The notes under the pieces were generated by a model. It saw only the letters and a list, made by a program, of their open reading frames with translations. It had not been told where the DNA came from and did not search any database. DNA of 62,000 nt from Owenia fusiformis (lineage: Eukaryota; Annelida; Polychaeta; Sabellida; Oweniidae): NCBI GenBank assembly GCA_903813345.2, contig CAIIXF020000580.1, forward strand, positions 1-62,000. Direction: 5' to 3'. Within the stretch, counting starts at the first letter, position 1, and each line of letters opens with the position of its first letter. Both the position numbers and the translations under genes were made by a program. Shown here in pieces: positions 36,828-49,905 of the stretch.

Positions 36828-37535
36828 TTCAGTTCATGTCCTGTACCTAACGTATCCTTATTGTGCTGATATCTCGTATACTCGTATAGATATTTGACTG
36901 AAAGATTTATCAATAAGAAATGACATAACCAATTAACTACATATTACGTATGATGAATTACAAATTGAATTGAGTTTTTGAGAGACACGAGTAATTATAC
37001 AAGTTTTCCGGAAATTCGTAGGGATAAAAGCTGGTCGTCCTTTCGGTTGTTCAGGCCATCCCCCAAACACAGTGTTGACGGATTTGCTTCAAAGAACCAT
37101 GTGAGGTATGGCAAGTGATTTTGGACGGTTATCTTTTACCACGAATACTTTCTGGCCATAAATACAGTGTTTTTTATCAAAACAATATGTTTTCTTTCAA
37201 GTGAAGTCCGGAAGTATCAATCAAAAACTATGGAATAGGACCCCACCTTGGCACTTTTTAAAAAAATGTCATGCTTATTTTCTAACAGACCTTTGTGATT
37301 CCTCTGTATGCTTGGTTGTGATTTAATAACTCCCATTTGTTCATGAAATAACCTTAGCAATAACTGAGTATGGCTGGTTGTGGTTTAATACCCCAAATTG
37401 GTTCCTTTTATAAGAACAAGAGGATCTTGTTTTCATTTAATTTAAACATATCAAACGTTTCTTCTATACTACACTACATACTGATGTTTGAACTGCGCTA
37501 TAAAGTTAAAAACGACATATCACATGTCATTTTCC
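36828..37535. other. No feature seen upstream of the candidate gene
   Basis: Should hold the promoter of the minus-strand gene if that is real. No clear TATA box at a fitting distance. Confidence 0.25.
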
Positions 37536-38734
37536 CATTATAGTAGTATGCGCCAAAACTCCATAAAATCCCATTAACTGATGTTGAGGTAGGTTACTAT
37601 GATTTGACCCATAGTCATTATAGATTGGTTCATTGACTATTCATTTTAACTTGTCTGCACTCAAAAAAGTGACACGAAAGGGCTAAACGGCTTGCCCCAA
37701 GGTGCAACCGTCAAAAAGATGAGTTTGACAAAAATCTTTTTTTTCAAATAATAGCAGCGAGTATATGAAATAGGAGGCAAATTTGATATTGATATGTATG
37801 ATAGTCCATTTGGGCGTGGCCATTTTTATTAAAAACAATAATATTGAAGAATTATACATTTCTGACCTTAAAATGCCATTTTAATGCAAAAGTCACGGTT
37901 GCTATTAATTATATTCCTATTTTACCTATTCAATGTTTTCTATATATTACACTTACCATTATATTCATTTTTGGAAAAGTAAATAATAATGGGGCTCACA
38001 CAAGGATCCACTTTATTTACAACTTTTTTATATTTAGTGATGTTTTGAAAAATTACTACGTTTAACAGAAAATTATTTGTTAAATGTCAAACAAAATAAT
38101 GATTATTTGTTTGTTTCGTTGTTTCAACTGAAAAATCACAATTCATTGCTCTTGATCTTAGAGCGGCAGGGCATATACCAGTATGACCAATCTTCAATAC
38201 AGTTGATCCTTGTGTGATCCCTACTATTATTTACTTTGCCAAAAACTAATATAATGGTTATTCAAATATATGAAAATCATTTGATAGTCAAAATAAGAAT
38301 AATATAATTGACTTTTGAATAAAAAAGCATTATATATTCAGAAGTACCAAATTTATACCATAATTGTTTTTAAGAGAATAACCATACCCTAATGGACTAT
38401 CTCTACATATCAATAACTAAATTTTGCGAAATCTGCTTTAAATTTGCATTTTTGAAAACGCACCTGCTTATACTTATTCAATTTAGAACCACAACAGAAA
38501 GTAACTCTTTCATGAAAAACTTCGTCAGCTTGACTGAACATTACTGTCATAATTTTACTTCAAATTGGCAAATTTAATTAAAATTGACATGATAAAACAG
38601 AAATGATCGACTATTACTTTTGAAATGTCAATTGAAAAAATATATTGCTCTAACCGAATTGTAGTAGAAAATTGATTTGACATATTTATCTAAACAAAAC
38701 AATATCGGTCCATGTTTTCTTTTTAATGGAATTG

Positions 38735-38890
38735 TAGCGTGGCTGCTAGTTCAGGCAGTAGAGCATCAGAATCTAGACTAGAAGGTACTAGGTTTGGTTC
38801 CCACACAGAGCATTAACACGCAACTCCCCGAAGGAACCCTCAGGTCCTTACAGAGTGCCATATTTGAATATTAAAGTAAATAGACGATTT
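38735..38890 (+). repeat. tRNA-derived SINE fragment
   Basis: GTAGCGTGGCTGCTAGTTCAG then GCAGTAGAGC resembles a tRNA D-arm with A box; GGTTTGGTTCCCAC some 60 bases later resembles a B box. It does not fold into a full cloverleaf, so it is a SINE head rather than a tRNA gene. Confidence 0.55.
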
Positions 38891-38979
38891 TGCCACCCTC
38901 CCGCCATATTCTGTGTATCTGTAATAATACCCCGGAATAATACTAGCAATCTACTGTTCGAGTCGGTTACAGCAGCCCC

Positions 38980-39830
38980 ACATGGCCTTAAAAATAATTG
39001 CAAATACCTGGCTATTGACTTTTGACCTTTTCTGATGCATGAGATGAACTAGCCCAAAGGCCTTAAAAGGCTTAATACCTAGATATTGACTTTTGACCTT
39101 GAATTCACATGACCCCTCGAATTGAACCATTAAATGATGACTGACCTCATGTCAGCTTATCATGAGTCACCAAGGGCCACATCACGCCAGCACCCCCTGT
39201 GGTCTTAAAACGCCAAACACTAAGATTTTGAAATTTTCTGAAATTTGACCTTAGATTGACCTTGACCTCAGGTCACGTTTCAATGGAGTCAAGTGCAGCA
39301 GCCGCCCCAAAACGCCAAATGTTTAGATATTGATCTCTGACCTTGACCTATAACAATGACACTGATCTCATGTCACTTTATCATTGGTGATCAAATGTCA
39401 CTGTAGCCTCAAACGAGCCAACTACCAAGATATTGACCTTTGACCTTACTATAATTTTGAACCATAGATATTGACTTTGACCTCATGTCACCTTAGCATG
39501 ATTTGCCAAGGGTTATAGCAGCCCCCAGGGCCTCAAAATGCCAAATAGAGAGATTTTGACCTTGTAGGAATGACCTTGACCTCAGAACACATATCAATGG
39601 GTCCTCACATGAAGCAGCATCCCCAAAATGCCAAATATTCAGATATTGACCTCTGACCTTGAGATGACCTTGACCCATAAACAGTGACATTGACCGTATG
39701 TCACTTTATCTTTGGTGATCAAATGTTACTGAAGACCCACAGTAGCCAACTACCTATGACCTAGATATTGACCTTTGACCTTGAAATCACCTTATCATTG
39801 GTCGCCAAAGGTCACAATTATTCTCACGTC
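38980..39830 (+). repeat. TGACCT-rich degenerate tandem array
   Basis: Units of roughly 300-320 bp contain many TTGACCTTTGACCTTGA and GACCTCATGTCAC phrases and TTATCATTGGTGATCAAATGT. TGACCTTGA occurs at least seven times. Confidence 0.75.
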
Positions 39831-40266
39831 AACTTGCTAGATATTGATATAAATGTAAATGTTGCAATGAAAGCTCACATATATCTTGTTGCATATCAGT
39901 CTAGTGCAGCTGCTACAGGTATCACTCTGACAAACATCAGTGAACAAATTAAACTTGATGTGATGCAAATCGGTATCTTTTAATTTGGCGTCCAAGCAGA
40001 ATTTTGGACAAATAATAATGGAATTGTCAAAAGTTGCATTTATAAAATCAATTCCTGCCTCATCACTGTTACACCCATTACTACAAGATGTTGTTTCGAC
40101 TAGATCACTGTCTGCAAGCTAAAAAAAGTATCAAAATCACCGCCTGCTTTATCACAATAAACTTTTGTTACAAATAATTTTAGTAAAATGCAAATAGAAG
40201 GCCCATTTGATATTAATATGGAACGATAGTCCACTTTGGTGTGGTAATTTTACTGCAACAACTACA

Positions 40267-40913
40267 TAGTAGCCTGGCCAGAACAAGTCATGCCTCTCTA
40301 TTTTCTAAATAACTTTCTCAATTTTGAATATTTTTTCATGAAATTTTCACAGAATAAACTTTAAAGAATTCCTAACATACAATTTTTTTATATGGTAAAT
40401 GCCTCATTAATTTCATTGTTACAACCTTTTAAAAAATAATGTCATATTCTGATGATGGGTCATTTTTGTCGCCATTTTTTCTAAAAAGATACGAAAAATC
40501 TAAATTATTTTTTTCCTAATATGGTCTACAAATTTGATTGCAGTCTTTGATAGGGGATCATTTATCTTTTTAGTGTTCTAAATCCACCATACTATTTCAA
40601 GACCTCATGATGTCAAACCTCTATACTGCTCGTCCCATAAAAGGCATTACTACTCGCCTATTGTCATACTTGATGGAGATAAAAGATGCTTTCAAATGGC
40701 GACAATAATGACCCATCAACAGAATATGACATTATTTTTTAAAACGTTGTAACAATAAAATTAATTAATGAGGCATTTACCATATAAAAAAAACTTGTAT
40801 GTTAGGAATTCTTTAAAATTTATTCTGTGAAAATGTCATGAAAAAATATTCAAAATTGAGAAAGTTATTGAGAAAATAGAGAGGCATGACTTGTTCTGGC
40901 CAGGCTACTATAT
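40267..40913. mobile_element. 647 bp MITE with ~220 bp TIRs
   Basis: TAGTAGCCTGGCCAGAACAAG at the left and its complement at the right. Arms match at ~93% through AATGTCATATTCTG and ATGGGTCATT. TA at both edges fits a TA target site. The interior (40500-40690) is not coding. Confidence 0.85.
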
Positions 40914-40983
40914 ATGTACATGTATAATGCCTTTTTATTCAAAAGTCAATCATTGTATTCCTATTTAACCTATTTAAAGATTT

Positions 40984-41010
40984 TTATACAGGGTGTCAAA
41001 TAAATCCCGC
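40984..41010 (+). repeat. Possible mariner-like terminus
   Basis: TATACAGGGTGTCAAATAAAT followed by a C-run resembles the CAGGGTG start of mariner-like TIRs. No partner end or transposase seen. Confidence 0.25.
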
Positions 41011-42192
41011 CCCCCCCCCTCTACAGCCAAAACCAAGATATATGGTACCAAGTGTAATATATCATTTGAAAGGTCTTCCAAAGTTACGTTGATTAACATA
41101 TATCTGACACATGTCAATCAATCTCACAAAGTCTTACAGTGTATCAATTGAGGTGACCATAGGCCTAGAAACATGGCAATTTGGCGTATTTGGCAGGATT
41201 TTCAGAATCGGATATAAGAAAAGTCAAAGGACATAAAGATGACTACATATGTATATGGCAATGATTTTAACCAATTTCTGGTTAGGGGAAGATGTGTAGA
41301 AAATAAAGGAGCAAGGTAAGTGGTAAAAACGTTTTTGTAACAAGCGGAATGCGAAAAAGATTTAACTTTTTGACGTATTTCTGAGGTCAAATCCTTCTCA
41401 TTTTGACGCAAAAAAGCTGCTAAAAGGAGGGCATGCTAACTATAAAGACATCTGAATAATCGTTATATTCATTTTTGCCAAAGTAAATAATCATAGGGCT
41501 CACACAAGGATCAACTTTATTGAAGACTTTTTGCACTGGTATATGTCCTGCAGCTCTAAAAGCAAGAGCAATGAATTGCGATTTTTAGTTGAAACAATAA
41601 AACAAACACAATAACATCATATTATTTAATATTTAACAAAATAAAATTGTGTTAAACTTAGTATTTTTTAAATCATCACTTAATATGAAAAAGTTGTAAA
41701 TAAAGTGGATCCTTGTGTGACCCCTATAATTATTTACTTTGCCAAAAACTAACATAATGGTAATTGAAACATTTAGAAAACATTGAATAAGTAAAATAGG
41801 AATATTATGATTAGCAACAGTGACTTTTGAATTAAAATGGCATTTCAAGGTCAGCAATATATAATTCTTCACCATTATTGTTTTTAATAAAAATTATCAC
41901 ACCCAAATAGACTATCATACATATCAATATCAAATATGCCTCCTATTTCATATACTCACTGCTATTATTTGAAAAACATGATTTTTTTCAAACTCATATT
42001 TTTGACGGTTGCACCTTGGGGCAAGCCGTTTAGCCCTTTCGTGTCACATTTTTAACTGCAGACAAGTGAAAATGAAAAGTCAATGAACCAATCTATAATG
42101 ACCATGGGCCACTTCTTAGTAATCTACCTCAACATCGGTTTAGACTAACTAAGCCACTTTGGAAGCGATTTGGCGCATACTATAGGGAAAAT

Positions 42193-43501
42193 CTCATGCT
42201 ATCCATTGTTTTCAGCATAATTTTGGTCATCGGAAAAAGATATATATGAATTAAAATGAAAGAGAAAATAGAGACATAGATTATCACTGATATTTACTGA
42301 TAAGATCATTCTTTATCTGTTTTTCGAATTTCTGAACATACTTTGCCTTTTTGAAGTCTATAGCCAGTAAGTTATATAGTATTGCTCTTCTAATCGCAAT
42401 TGATTTTCGACCAGTTTCAGTTCAATTAAACCTTTTGATTGTTTAATTATATTTGTATCTAGTATCATGGGTGTGTTCTTTCTTGAAAAAAATGTTTAAA
42501 ATTACGAAATGGAACGTCTGCAGATTCTGTTACAGTTTTTTGCACAAATGTGAGCGTTTTTTATTAATGTCAACAAATATTTAATATTTTGAACTTTTTG
42601 AAGATGGGACTTGAATGATAAGTTCTTGTTCAAAAGGACAAGGTGCAATTATTGGCGTATATCCCTATGGTCAGAATGAATCATTCGTAGGTGTAACATG
42701 AAGAATAAAATGTCATATAATACTTTGGAAAATATTAAAGTGCTCGGACACACATAAGCTGAGATAGGGATCATTTCGTTCAGTAAGGTTGTATTGACTT
42801 ACATGGGGCTGTGCACCATTGACTTAACATGAGGATATCAGCAGATCCCAATAGAGGCCATTGGTTTCAATTGATTATCACAGAAATACCAAAAATACAC
42901 TATGACCTGAATCGATTGCAAACTTAATAATTTCACAATACAACACAAATGGTTTATCTCATCAAATGTGCAAATATGAAGTTTGCAATCGATTCAGGTC
43001 ATACTTAAAATTAAAAGATTGTACATTTTTTCATCATTTTTTTCCCTACAAAATGGCTATAGAAAAATGCTCCAAAAACAACGTTTACACTTATCAAATA
43101 TCATACAAGTTTGTAAAACCAAAGATTATACTATTATATTTCATTATGTTGTAACATATTCGGATAAGATGCAGGGATGCGTAGGATGTAAATGGATTTT
43201 GACAGACACAAAAATACTTCCTGGTTTGGAATCTATGCCTCTACACTTCATGATTGAATTATGACCCTAATAAGTGGCCTATACATCAATACAGTGCTGA
43301 ATATAGGTCAACAAGATACTAGTGTGCATATAAATGTAATAATTGAAGCAGAATACTCATTTTGAAAAATCAGATGAATTATTTTTTTCCCATGGGGAGA
43401 TCCCAATGACGGGTGTATAAGGTCCTTTGTCATTTTTCTTAGAAATGTATTTTGCAAAATAAATAGTCTGTTTAAGTGATTTTTTGTTGCATTGCCCCAT
43501 A
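42193..43501. other. Unassigned interval with one perfect hairpin
   Basis: AT-rich. The only structure is the hairpin at 42901-43002, listed separately. Confidence 0.3.
42901..43002. repeat. Hairpin with perfect 25 bp arms
   Basis: 42901-42925 and 42978-43002 are exact complements (core GAATCGATTGC); the spacer is 52 bp. Possibly a very small MITE. Confidence 0.8.
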
Positions 43502-44343
43502 TACTCTAGTAGCTCATGCTGGTTGAGTATGCACTTCTATGTCCAGAGATTTTCTCTTCAGAAATCATCTATGTGACGGTCATTGATCAATTTTGGCTTG
43601 GTAACATATTTGCCACAGAAGGCGAAATAGGTCAAATGGCCACGCCCTTTTTTACGCGAATACTCCCCCCCCATTTTTGCATCTCCGGAACCGTTGGACA
43701 TAGAAGGTTGTGTGACCAATCAAAATGTCCGAAATGGCCACATTATAGGGGGTCAATAATACATATGTATTTAAAAAAGTCAGTGGTTCTCAAGATATTT
43801 GCCAAAAACTGATTTTAGCATGTTATGCACAACAGTTTTCATCTATCCTGCATCATTTAAGACTGAATCCGCAGCCTCTATCTAGTCAGATCAGCGAAGG
43901 AAACAAACTTTTTTGGTTGTTGAGTTGACCAAGAGGTCTTAGGTGAATGGGTACCCTAAACCACGAGGTTGCGAGTTTGAGACACGTGTGCTCCGTATGT
44001 TCATTCTTTTATGAGTACCATATCTAGTATCTACAAGGAATGCTGATGTATTATGAGTATTGAATATCGATTGAGTTTAATTATAAACCACGTGGTTGTG
44101 AGTTTGAGACACATGTGCTCCTTGTGTTCATTCTTTAATGAGTACTAGTATCTACAGGGTGGTCCAAAAAAAATTGGAACATTTTTTAATTGAACACAAA
44201 ACCTTTATTTTTCCTCTAAAATGCACCCAAATTTTACTGAGTATTGTTCAATCACTTATTTATCTGATGTAAAGTTTATAGGTGCAAACAACAAAGTTAA
44301 TGCATTAAACTAGAGAATATTTGATACGACCCCCTTTCTCCTG
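43502..44343 (+). repeat. Left outer arm of the palindrome
   Basis: Includes a run of C (43665-43672) mirrored by G at 55037-55043, a tRNA-like phrase near 43930-44000, and a direct repeat of GAGTTTGAGACACRTGTGCTCC (43976 and 44102). Confidence 0.75.
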
Positions 44344-44994
44344 AATTACAAGTGAAGCCTGGGACTCAGTTTTGAAATGATTCATTCACTCTTCTGCTCG
44401 TGCGATTTTGTCCAAGCCATCTTGATTAAAAAATTCAGCTTGAACAAACTACTTATATGTTTGCCTTGGAAGATCAAATATATGAACATATTCAACATTT
44501 TTTTACCCAAATTGATGGGTATCAAGCATATTTTGATGGCTATTGTTGGTTATATTACTGATTGAATATTCTCCAGAAAGAGCCCAGGGCAGTCTGTTTT
44601 GACTGTTAAATGAACCCCCCCCCCTCCGTGTTCTAATATGAATAATATTCATTGAATATATCAATATACTGTATGTATATCAATGATCATAAAGGAGTTT
44701 CCCAGAACACAAATGATATATTATATTATATGTGCTTAGAGGTGGTCCTTGATAAAACCTTGTAAATAACTGGTCAGTTTCCCCTCTACTGAAAAGTGGA
44801 AACAATGATTTTGTCAGTTTAGTAGCTATATGGGTTATGCAATCACTCACCTCTGACATGTTCTTTCTTTCCTACTCTTAAATAATAATGATTTGGGGTA
44901 TTCTTAAGTTGACAATAACATAATCCTTTTCCAGTAAACCATAGATGTTAATACTTCATGTCAACTAAATTTGATTTATAAAATGTGTATAGCA
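44344..44994. other. Left-side insert, unassigned
   Basis: Absent from the mirrored position on the right, so probably a later insertion or a replaced segment. No coding pattern; contains a C-run at 44617-44625. Confidence 0.35.
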
Positions 44995-45245
44995 ATCAAC
45001 ATGTAACAGGATCTTAAGAGGTTCTGGACAAATCATTTGATTCTGGACTTGACATATTTTTTTTCCAACGAAATCACATCCAAGGGTTGAATTTTTATTG
45101 GATATTTAGAGAGCGAGTCCTGTATTGATTTCAATAAAAAGGTTAAAATAGAACGCTATTTGAGAGTTAATCTTATACTTTCATTACATTGATAAATTAA
45201 GGCAAATTCTGAAAAATTTTAAAGTGCATTTTTTATGAAATATTA

Positions 45246-45669
45246 TCCAAGTATTTAGATGAAACGGTCTTATTTAAATACAAATCATAACATGATGATA
45301 TTTTTTCATAAAATATTTCTTCAAGAAATTCAATTGAAGGCTCAAGATAAAACGAGCTAATTTAGGTGAAAACCCTTACATGATGATGTGTTTTCATGAC
45401 TTCTTTCATAAAATTCCATCAAGGGGTGAAAATAAAATGATCGAATTTAAGTGATTTAAGGATCACGAGGATAGGTTTTCTTGGATATTTTCAATGAAAT
45501 CCCATCCAGTGGTCAAGGTAAAATTTTTATTTGGTATATTTGGTCACGTGTTCGAACCCATAGAACCATATAGGAACGTCATTTTGAATGTTACGTGATA
45601 AATCCATATAAGGCTTTTAGAACAATGTGGGGAAAGATGAGGGGAAACCCCTGACACCTGTTCACGATT
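45246..45669. other. Unassigned AT-rich stretch in the palindrome interior
   Basis: Phrases resembling AAATCCCATCCA-GGG recur loosely (45065, 45414, 45500), perhaps a decayed ~75-100 bp repeat. Confidence 0.3.
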
Positions 45670-46140
45670 TTATCCGAACGTTCATCGGATCATTTCGGTT
45701 TTTATGCACTTCATTATTTTACCGAAGTTTGCCGATTCGATTCGTCGTATTTCGGAATATTGGGGACAATTTTATACTCCATTGGGAGTATTTTTAATCT
45801 ACTTCTTATTACGAAGATTCCCGAACCTTGTTCGGATTAATCCGGATTTTCTGACCTACTTCATCTACCGAGATTTAACGAGTTTACATTCGGCTCATTT
45901 CGGAATCCTGGTGACAATTTTATACTCCATTGGAGTATTTTTGATCTACTTCTCTGGATTTTTGATCTACTTCTTATGACGAAGATTCCCGAATCAGTTC
46001 GGATTAATCCGGATTTTCTGACCTACTTTATCTACCGAGATTTAACGAGTTAACATTCGTCTCATTTCGGAATCCTGGTGACAATTTTATACTCCATTGG
46101 AGTATTTTTGATCTACTTTTTCTGGATTTTGCCCTACTTA
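45670..46140 (+). repeat. ~150-165 bp tandem repeat, three units
   Basis: GACAATTTTATACTCCATTGG recurs near 45766, 45914 and 46079. Units also share CGAAGATTCCCGAA, TTCGGATTAATCCGG, CTACCGAGATTTAACGAGTT and CATTTCGGAAT. Confidence 0.85.
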
Positions 46141-46164
46141 TTATAAGTTGACAGCAAGCAAATC

Positions 46165-46440
46165 AAAAAGTTCGCCATGAACGGGTTTCGATCGACTAAC
46201 CTAGAGAGTGGAAGCTAAACACGCTAGCCATGAGGCTAACGTTCACCTGTGTGAGATGATAAAAGTATCATATATTTATACCGAGCGTCAATTTAGAATG
46301 ATCTTCGCTTTTGACTCCACTTAGATACAACTCGTCAGTTGTATCCAGAATAGGTGAACGCCTATGGTGTTAGTGAATAACCAAATCCCAGGCGAGTGGT
46401 TCGTATCCCACCGTGATATGTTATTTTTGCTTTATTAATA
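46165..46440. repeat. tRNA-like SINE remnants
   Basis: On the minus strand, 46250-46170 reads TTAGCCTCATGGCTAGCG (A-box-like) and GATCGAAACCCGTTC (B-box-like). On the plus strand, 46400-46420 reads GTGGTTCGTATCCCAC, a good T-arm. Neither folds into a full tRNA. Confidence 0.4.
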
Positions 46441-48414
46441 CGACAGAAAGGAGCAAGGTGTAGGTTTGAAAACAAGACGTACGTTTATTTCAATACAGTT
46501 TTAGAAACATTAACCTCTGATAATTGAAGGATTTCCACTTCTGAAGCGCGACTAGATCTAAGAAGTTCATTAATCAAGACAGTGTAAACCTTTTAGATAT
46601 ATGTTAGACAATGTACACGCCCCGTGTGGAATCAACTAAATGTTACATTTTGGATTTCATTGAGATCCTGTCATAGTCCTAAAATTTATTTTTCTGGAAC
46701 ATCATTTTTTCAACACTGATACAAATTTCCCTGACATTTCCATGACATGCCTACAGTTTCAAAATTCCCGGACTCTTTGGCCCTTTTTGACCTTATTTTA
46801 AAATTCTCTGACATTTCAGGCACTTGGAAAATTAAATCAAAACCCTGACATTTCCAGGTGTGTACGAACGCTGGAATTATTCTTAAAATATCCTTCAAAC
46901 AAAAGGGGAAAATGCTATGCACAAATACTCTAATTTAGTTTGTATTGTAATGCATTACATTGCATTGCATTGTATTGTGTATTTATTTGAGTGTCCGTTG
47001 ACGGTAAAGAAGGCATTTAAAAGTTATTTGTGAAACTTAATAAACTTAATAAACAATACTTTAACAGTATTCTGTTATGGCAAAGTATATTTCATTTTTT
47101 CTCTTGTTCTCTACAATCTGCGTTGAGGACACTGAAGCATATGTCTGTATTTTGTTGGTGGGGAACAGCGTATCCTATCGTTCACGGAGCAAATTCAACT
47201 CTCGTTCACGAGTACCTTGTTTTTGGGCTCTTGTCCCAAAGATAACGATTGTATAAGGTTGCATAATCAGGATTATGAGCTTTCATGTTCTCATAGTTAC
47301 ATCTGTTGTAAAACGAATCTTGTCGCAACCTCTGCGAATCACGACAGCATAACATTTGAATCACGTTGACATCATTGCAAAATTAGGCTAAATATGCTAA
47401 GTCAAGACGTTAATTAGCCCACGAAAGTTCATGGGTAACTTGAGAACTACAAAATACAACCAAATACTTTTCGAACGTACAATAGCAATATTTCTCACCT
47501 AACGTCTTCATAGTTTTAGGAACGTATTTTAAACGCATGATAGCCAAATATATCAAGATACTATATCTGCCTAAATGAAGTTATCTAGTGTTTACAAAGT
47601 TTTGAAATATATTATATCCAGATCCATCAGAAATTAACTTATCCATTTACATTACTTTACTAGTTCTAGTATCTTGCATGACTCGTTCATAAGAATTCTT
47701 TAATTCTACCTCGTTCCCAATACGTCCTCAGACAGACAAGAAATTGAAGTCACACCCGTTTGTTTGCGTGGCATATTTATACGTATACGCACTTTCTCTG
47801 ATTATTGTCAAACAAATACATTTCAGGAGAAGAACATAAAAAACAAATGCCTGAAACGAATGCCGAAACATAAATCCCAAGTGATTAAGTATAGAATGTT
47901 TTATTCTTTTACGATTTGATAAGAGACCGAGACTAAGAAATTAAATGCGACGAAATATTTTGACAACGTAATTTGTATACTGTTTTATTCTTAAAGTTCT
48001 ATGCGATAAATTATTTTATCTGTTTCAAAATGTTTCATTTTATTTTGCCTATATAAAAGAGATTGAAGAAGATAAGATAAACTGTTCCGTAATATATATT
48101 GTGTTTTAATAACCTTTTTTTTAGAATCACAATGTAAAATAAATCTCCCGTTCCTGCCATTCTGGTAACGCCATGCAATGGATGCAATTCAAAGTGAGAG
48201 AGAGATCTATGAATAACAGAATGCGTCCATGCCATTAATTTGGCCAAATACATGGCATGAAACTGACGTAAGTTTAAGTAAGCTACGCCCCCCGCTTTCT
48301 CTGGTAAATTATGACTTTATTTTTCGGAGTAATGGGTTTCGGACAACTGGGTTTCGGAGAACTGGGGTGTACCCGATTACGCTTTGCACGCCGCTTTAAA
48401 ATCCCGATGACTCC
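46441..48414. other. No gene recognised
   Basis: Includes a stretch near 46720-46880 with repeated CCTGACATTTCCA phrases, likely a decayed dispersed repeat. The rest is AT-rich with random open frames. Confidence 0.3.
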
Positions 48415-48850
48415 AGAGGTAGTTTAATCCGGTAGCCGACAGGCGTTTCTTGCATTATTGAATACAAGCTAACCTTATATTCGCGAATGCAACTAACGCC
48501 TTCCGGCTACCTGATTAACCCAGTATAATATGAACAAGTCATTTAAATATGAATGGAATAGTGGCAGGTACTATTCGTATTGACATGAGTTTCCAGTAAA
48601 ATAATAGGTTAATCCGGTAGCCGACAGGCGTTAGTTGCATTTGCGAATACAAGCTAAGACTATGATTTGGGAATGGAAGATTTCAGCTTCCGGATTAACC
48701 TACCATTCTATGGGCGACTCATTTAAATATGAAAAGAACCTGACAATATTCCATTAATATTTTAATGAATTGCCCATAAAATAGTAAAGTAGGTTTATCC
48801 GGTAGCCGACAGGCGTTAGCGGCATTCGCGAATACAAGCTCCTTTATTTC
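48415..48850. repeat. Three tandem copies of a hairpin repeat
   Basis: TAATCCGGTAGCCGACAGGCGTT occurs near 48425, 48609 and, slightly changed, 48795; units are spaced ~185 bp. The first unit also holds the inverted partner AACGCCTTCCGGCTACC. The shared continuation is GCGAATACAAGCTAA. Confidence 0.8.
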
Positions 48851-49639
48851 ATAATTTGGGAAATATATATTTTCACAATATTGAAATAGATGGTGGTTCA
48901 AAGTGGAATACATATCATACAAGTGTCACAGATATTTTTAGTGCATATATGGTCTGTCTTTGCATGACTTTGTAGAACATATCAAAACCCTGGGATCCAC
49001 AGGGTAACAGTAAGTACATTTCGTTAGATCTTCCGAAGTTCATGCTTCAAAGTTGTCAAAGTTGTAAAAGGGTAATCCTTTTTTGAGTACGAAAGCGTAC
49101 TTTTTGTTCAATAGCCTTTCCCAGCTGCTAATCTTTTGAGTGCATCGTGCATTCAACGAATTGTATTCACTTATTAACCAATCAGTGCCAGGAACAAAAT
49201 GCACGCTTACTTTTTGGGCTAAGTTTAGTGTTTTATGAAGCATGCTACATACAAATGTTACGCTTTTGCTCATTTACTTTGAGAACTATCTATAGGTACA
49301 CATTACCAATTGACTCCTAGATTTGAGTGAACAAGTACCTCGTATTTTTCATTTTTCGATATTTTGAGATTTGTTGGCTGATGAGTAACTTGATATTTTA
49401 TGTCTAAATATATTAAAGTGGTTAATAGTAATAGTTTTATTGTACACCACAAACTGTTAACGTTTTAGAATTGGGACACAATATATGATTTGATAATAGA
49501 ACAATACATGTATATGTCTTACTCTAAACTCGGTGGTTTGTTTGTTAGTATGTTTTCTTAACAGCTCAATAACTGTTGTATTAATAAGGCGTTATACTAT
49601 GAAAAAAAGATTGAACGATGTAGGCATAGGCAGAGGGAG
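48851..49639. other. No feature seen
   Basis: AT-rich, no repeat family or exon recognised. Confidence 0.3.
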
Positions 49640-49905
49640 TATCACACTACCCTACCACGTGAACACATTTAAAAAGAATACAGGGTACAGTTAAGTTGCA
49701 AATAGAGCGGGTATTCTTTGTCCTTTTCCATAGGACTTTTCTGGTGATAGTGCGTTGCAAACTGCTCGATGAATCTATACAATGTAAAATCTAGTATTCC
49801 TCCAGAACTATGGAAATAAACAAAGGTCCTCCATTTGCAACTTCACTGTAGCCTGTATTCCTTTTAAAGAAATACGGGCTACAGTATTGGGGTATAGTAG
49901 TTTGA
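49640..49905. mobile_element. Foldback element
   Basis: Left GAATACAGGGTACAGTTAAGTTGCAAAT and right ATTTGCAACTTCACTGTAGCCTGTATTC are imperfect complements; so are GGTATTCTTTGTCC-TTTCCATAG and CTATGGAAAT-AACAAAGG. Arms about 90 bp. Confidence 0.65.

Larger units (their letters stand above)
37536..42192. mobile_element. Foldback cluster with ~0.7 kb inverted outer arms
   Basis: Outer arms 37536-38270 and about 41450-42192 are complementary (landmarks TATGCGCCAAA, TTATAGATTGGTTCATTGAC, CGAAAGGGCTAAACGGCTTGC, GGGGCTCACACAAGGATC). Each arm is itself partly palindromic: 37650-38060 pairs with 38190-38450, and 41455-41530 with 41700-41775. A further partial copy lies at 40915-41000. One repeat family in alternating orientation explains the whole. 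No coding capacity seen. Confidence 0.7.

Noticed and set aside
43516-43812. 98-codon frame also found inverted at 54994-55194
   Set aside because: The two-copy presence reflects the palindrome arms, not protein conservation; the frame breaks at the C-run in the other arm.
43925-44000. tRNA gene candidate
   Set aside because: B-box-like wording but no acceptor stem or full cloverleaf; the copy in the other arm shows it is part of the repeat.
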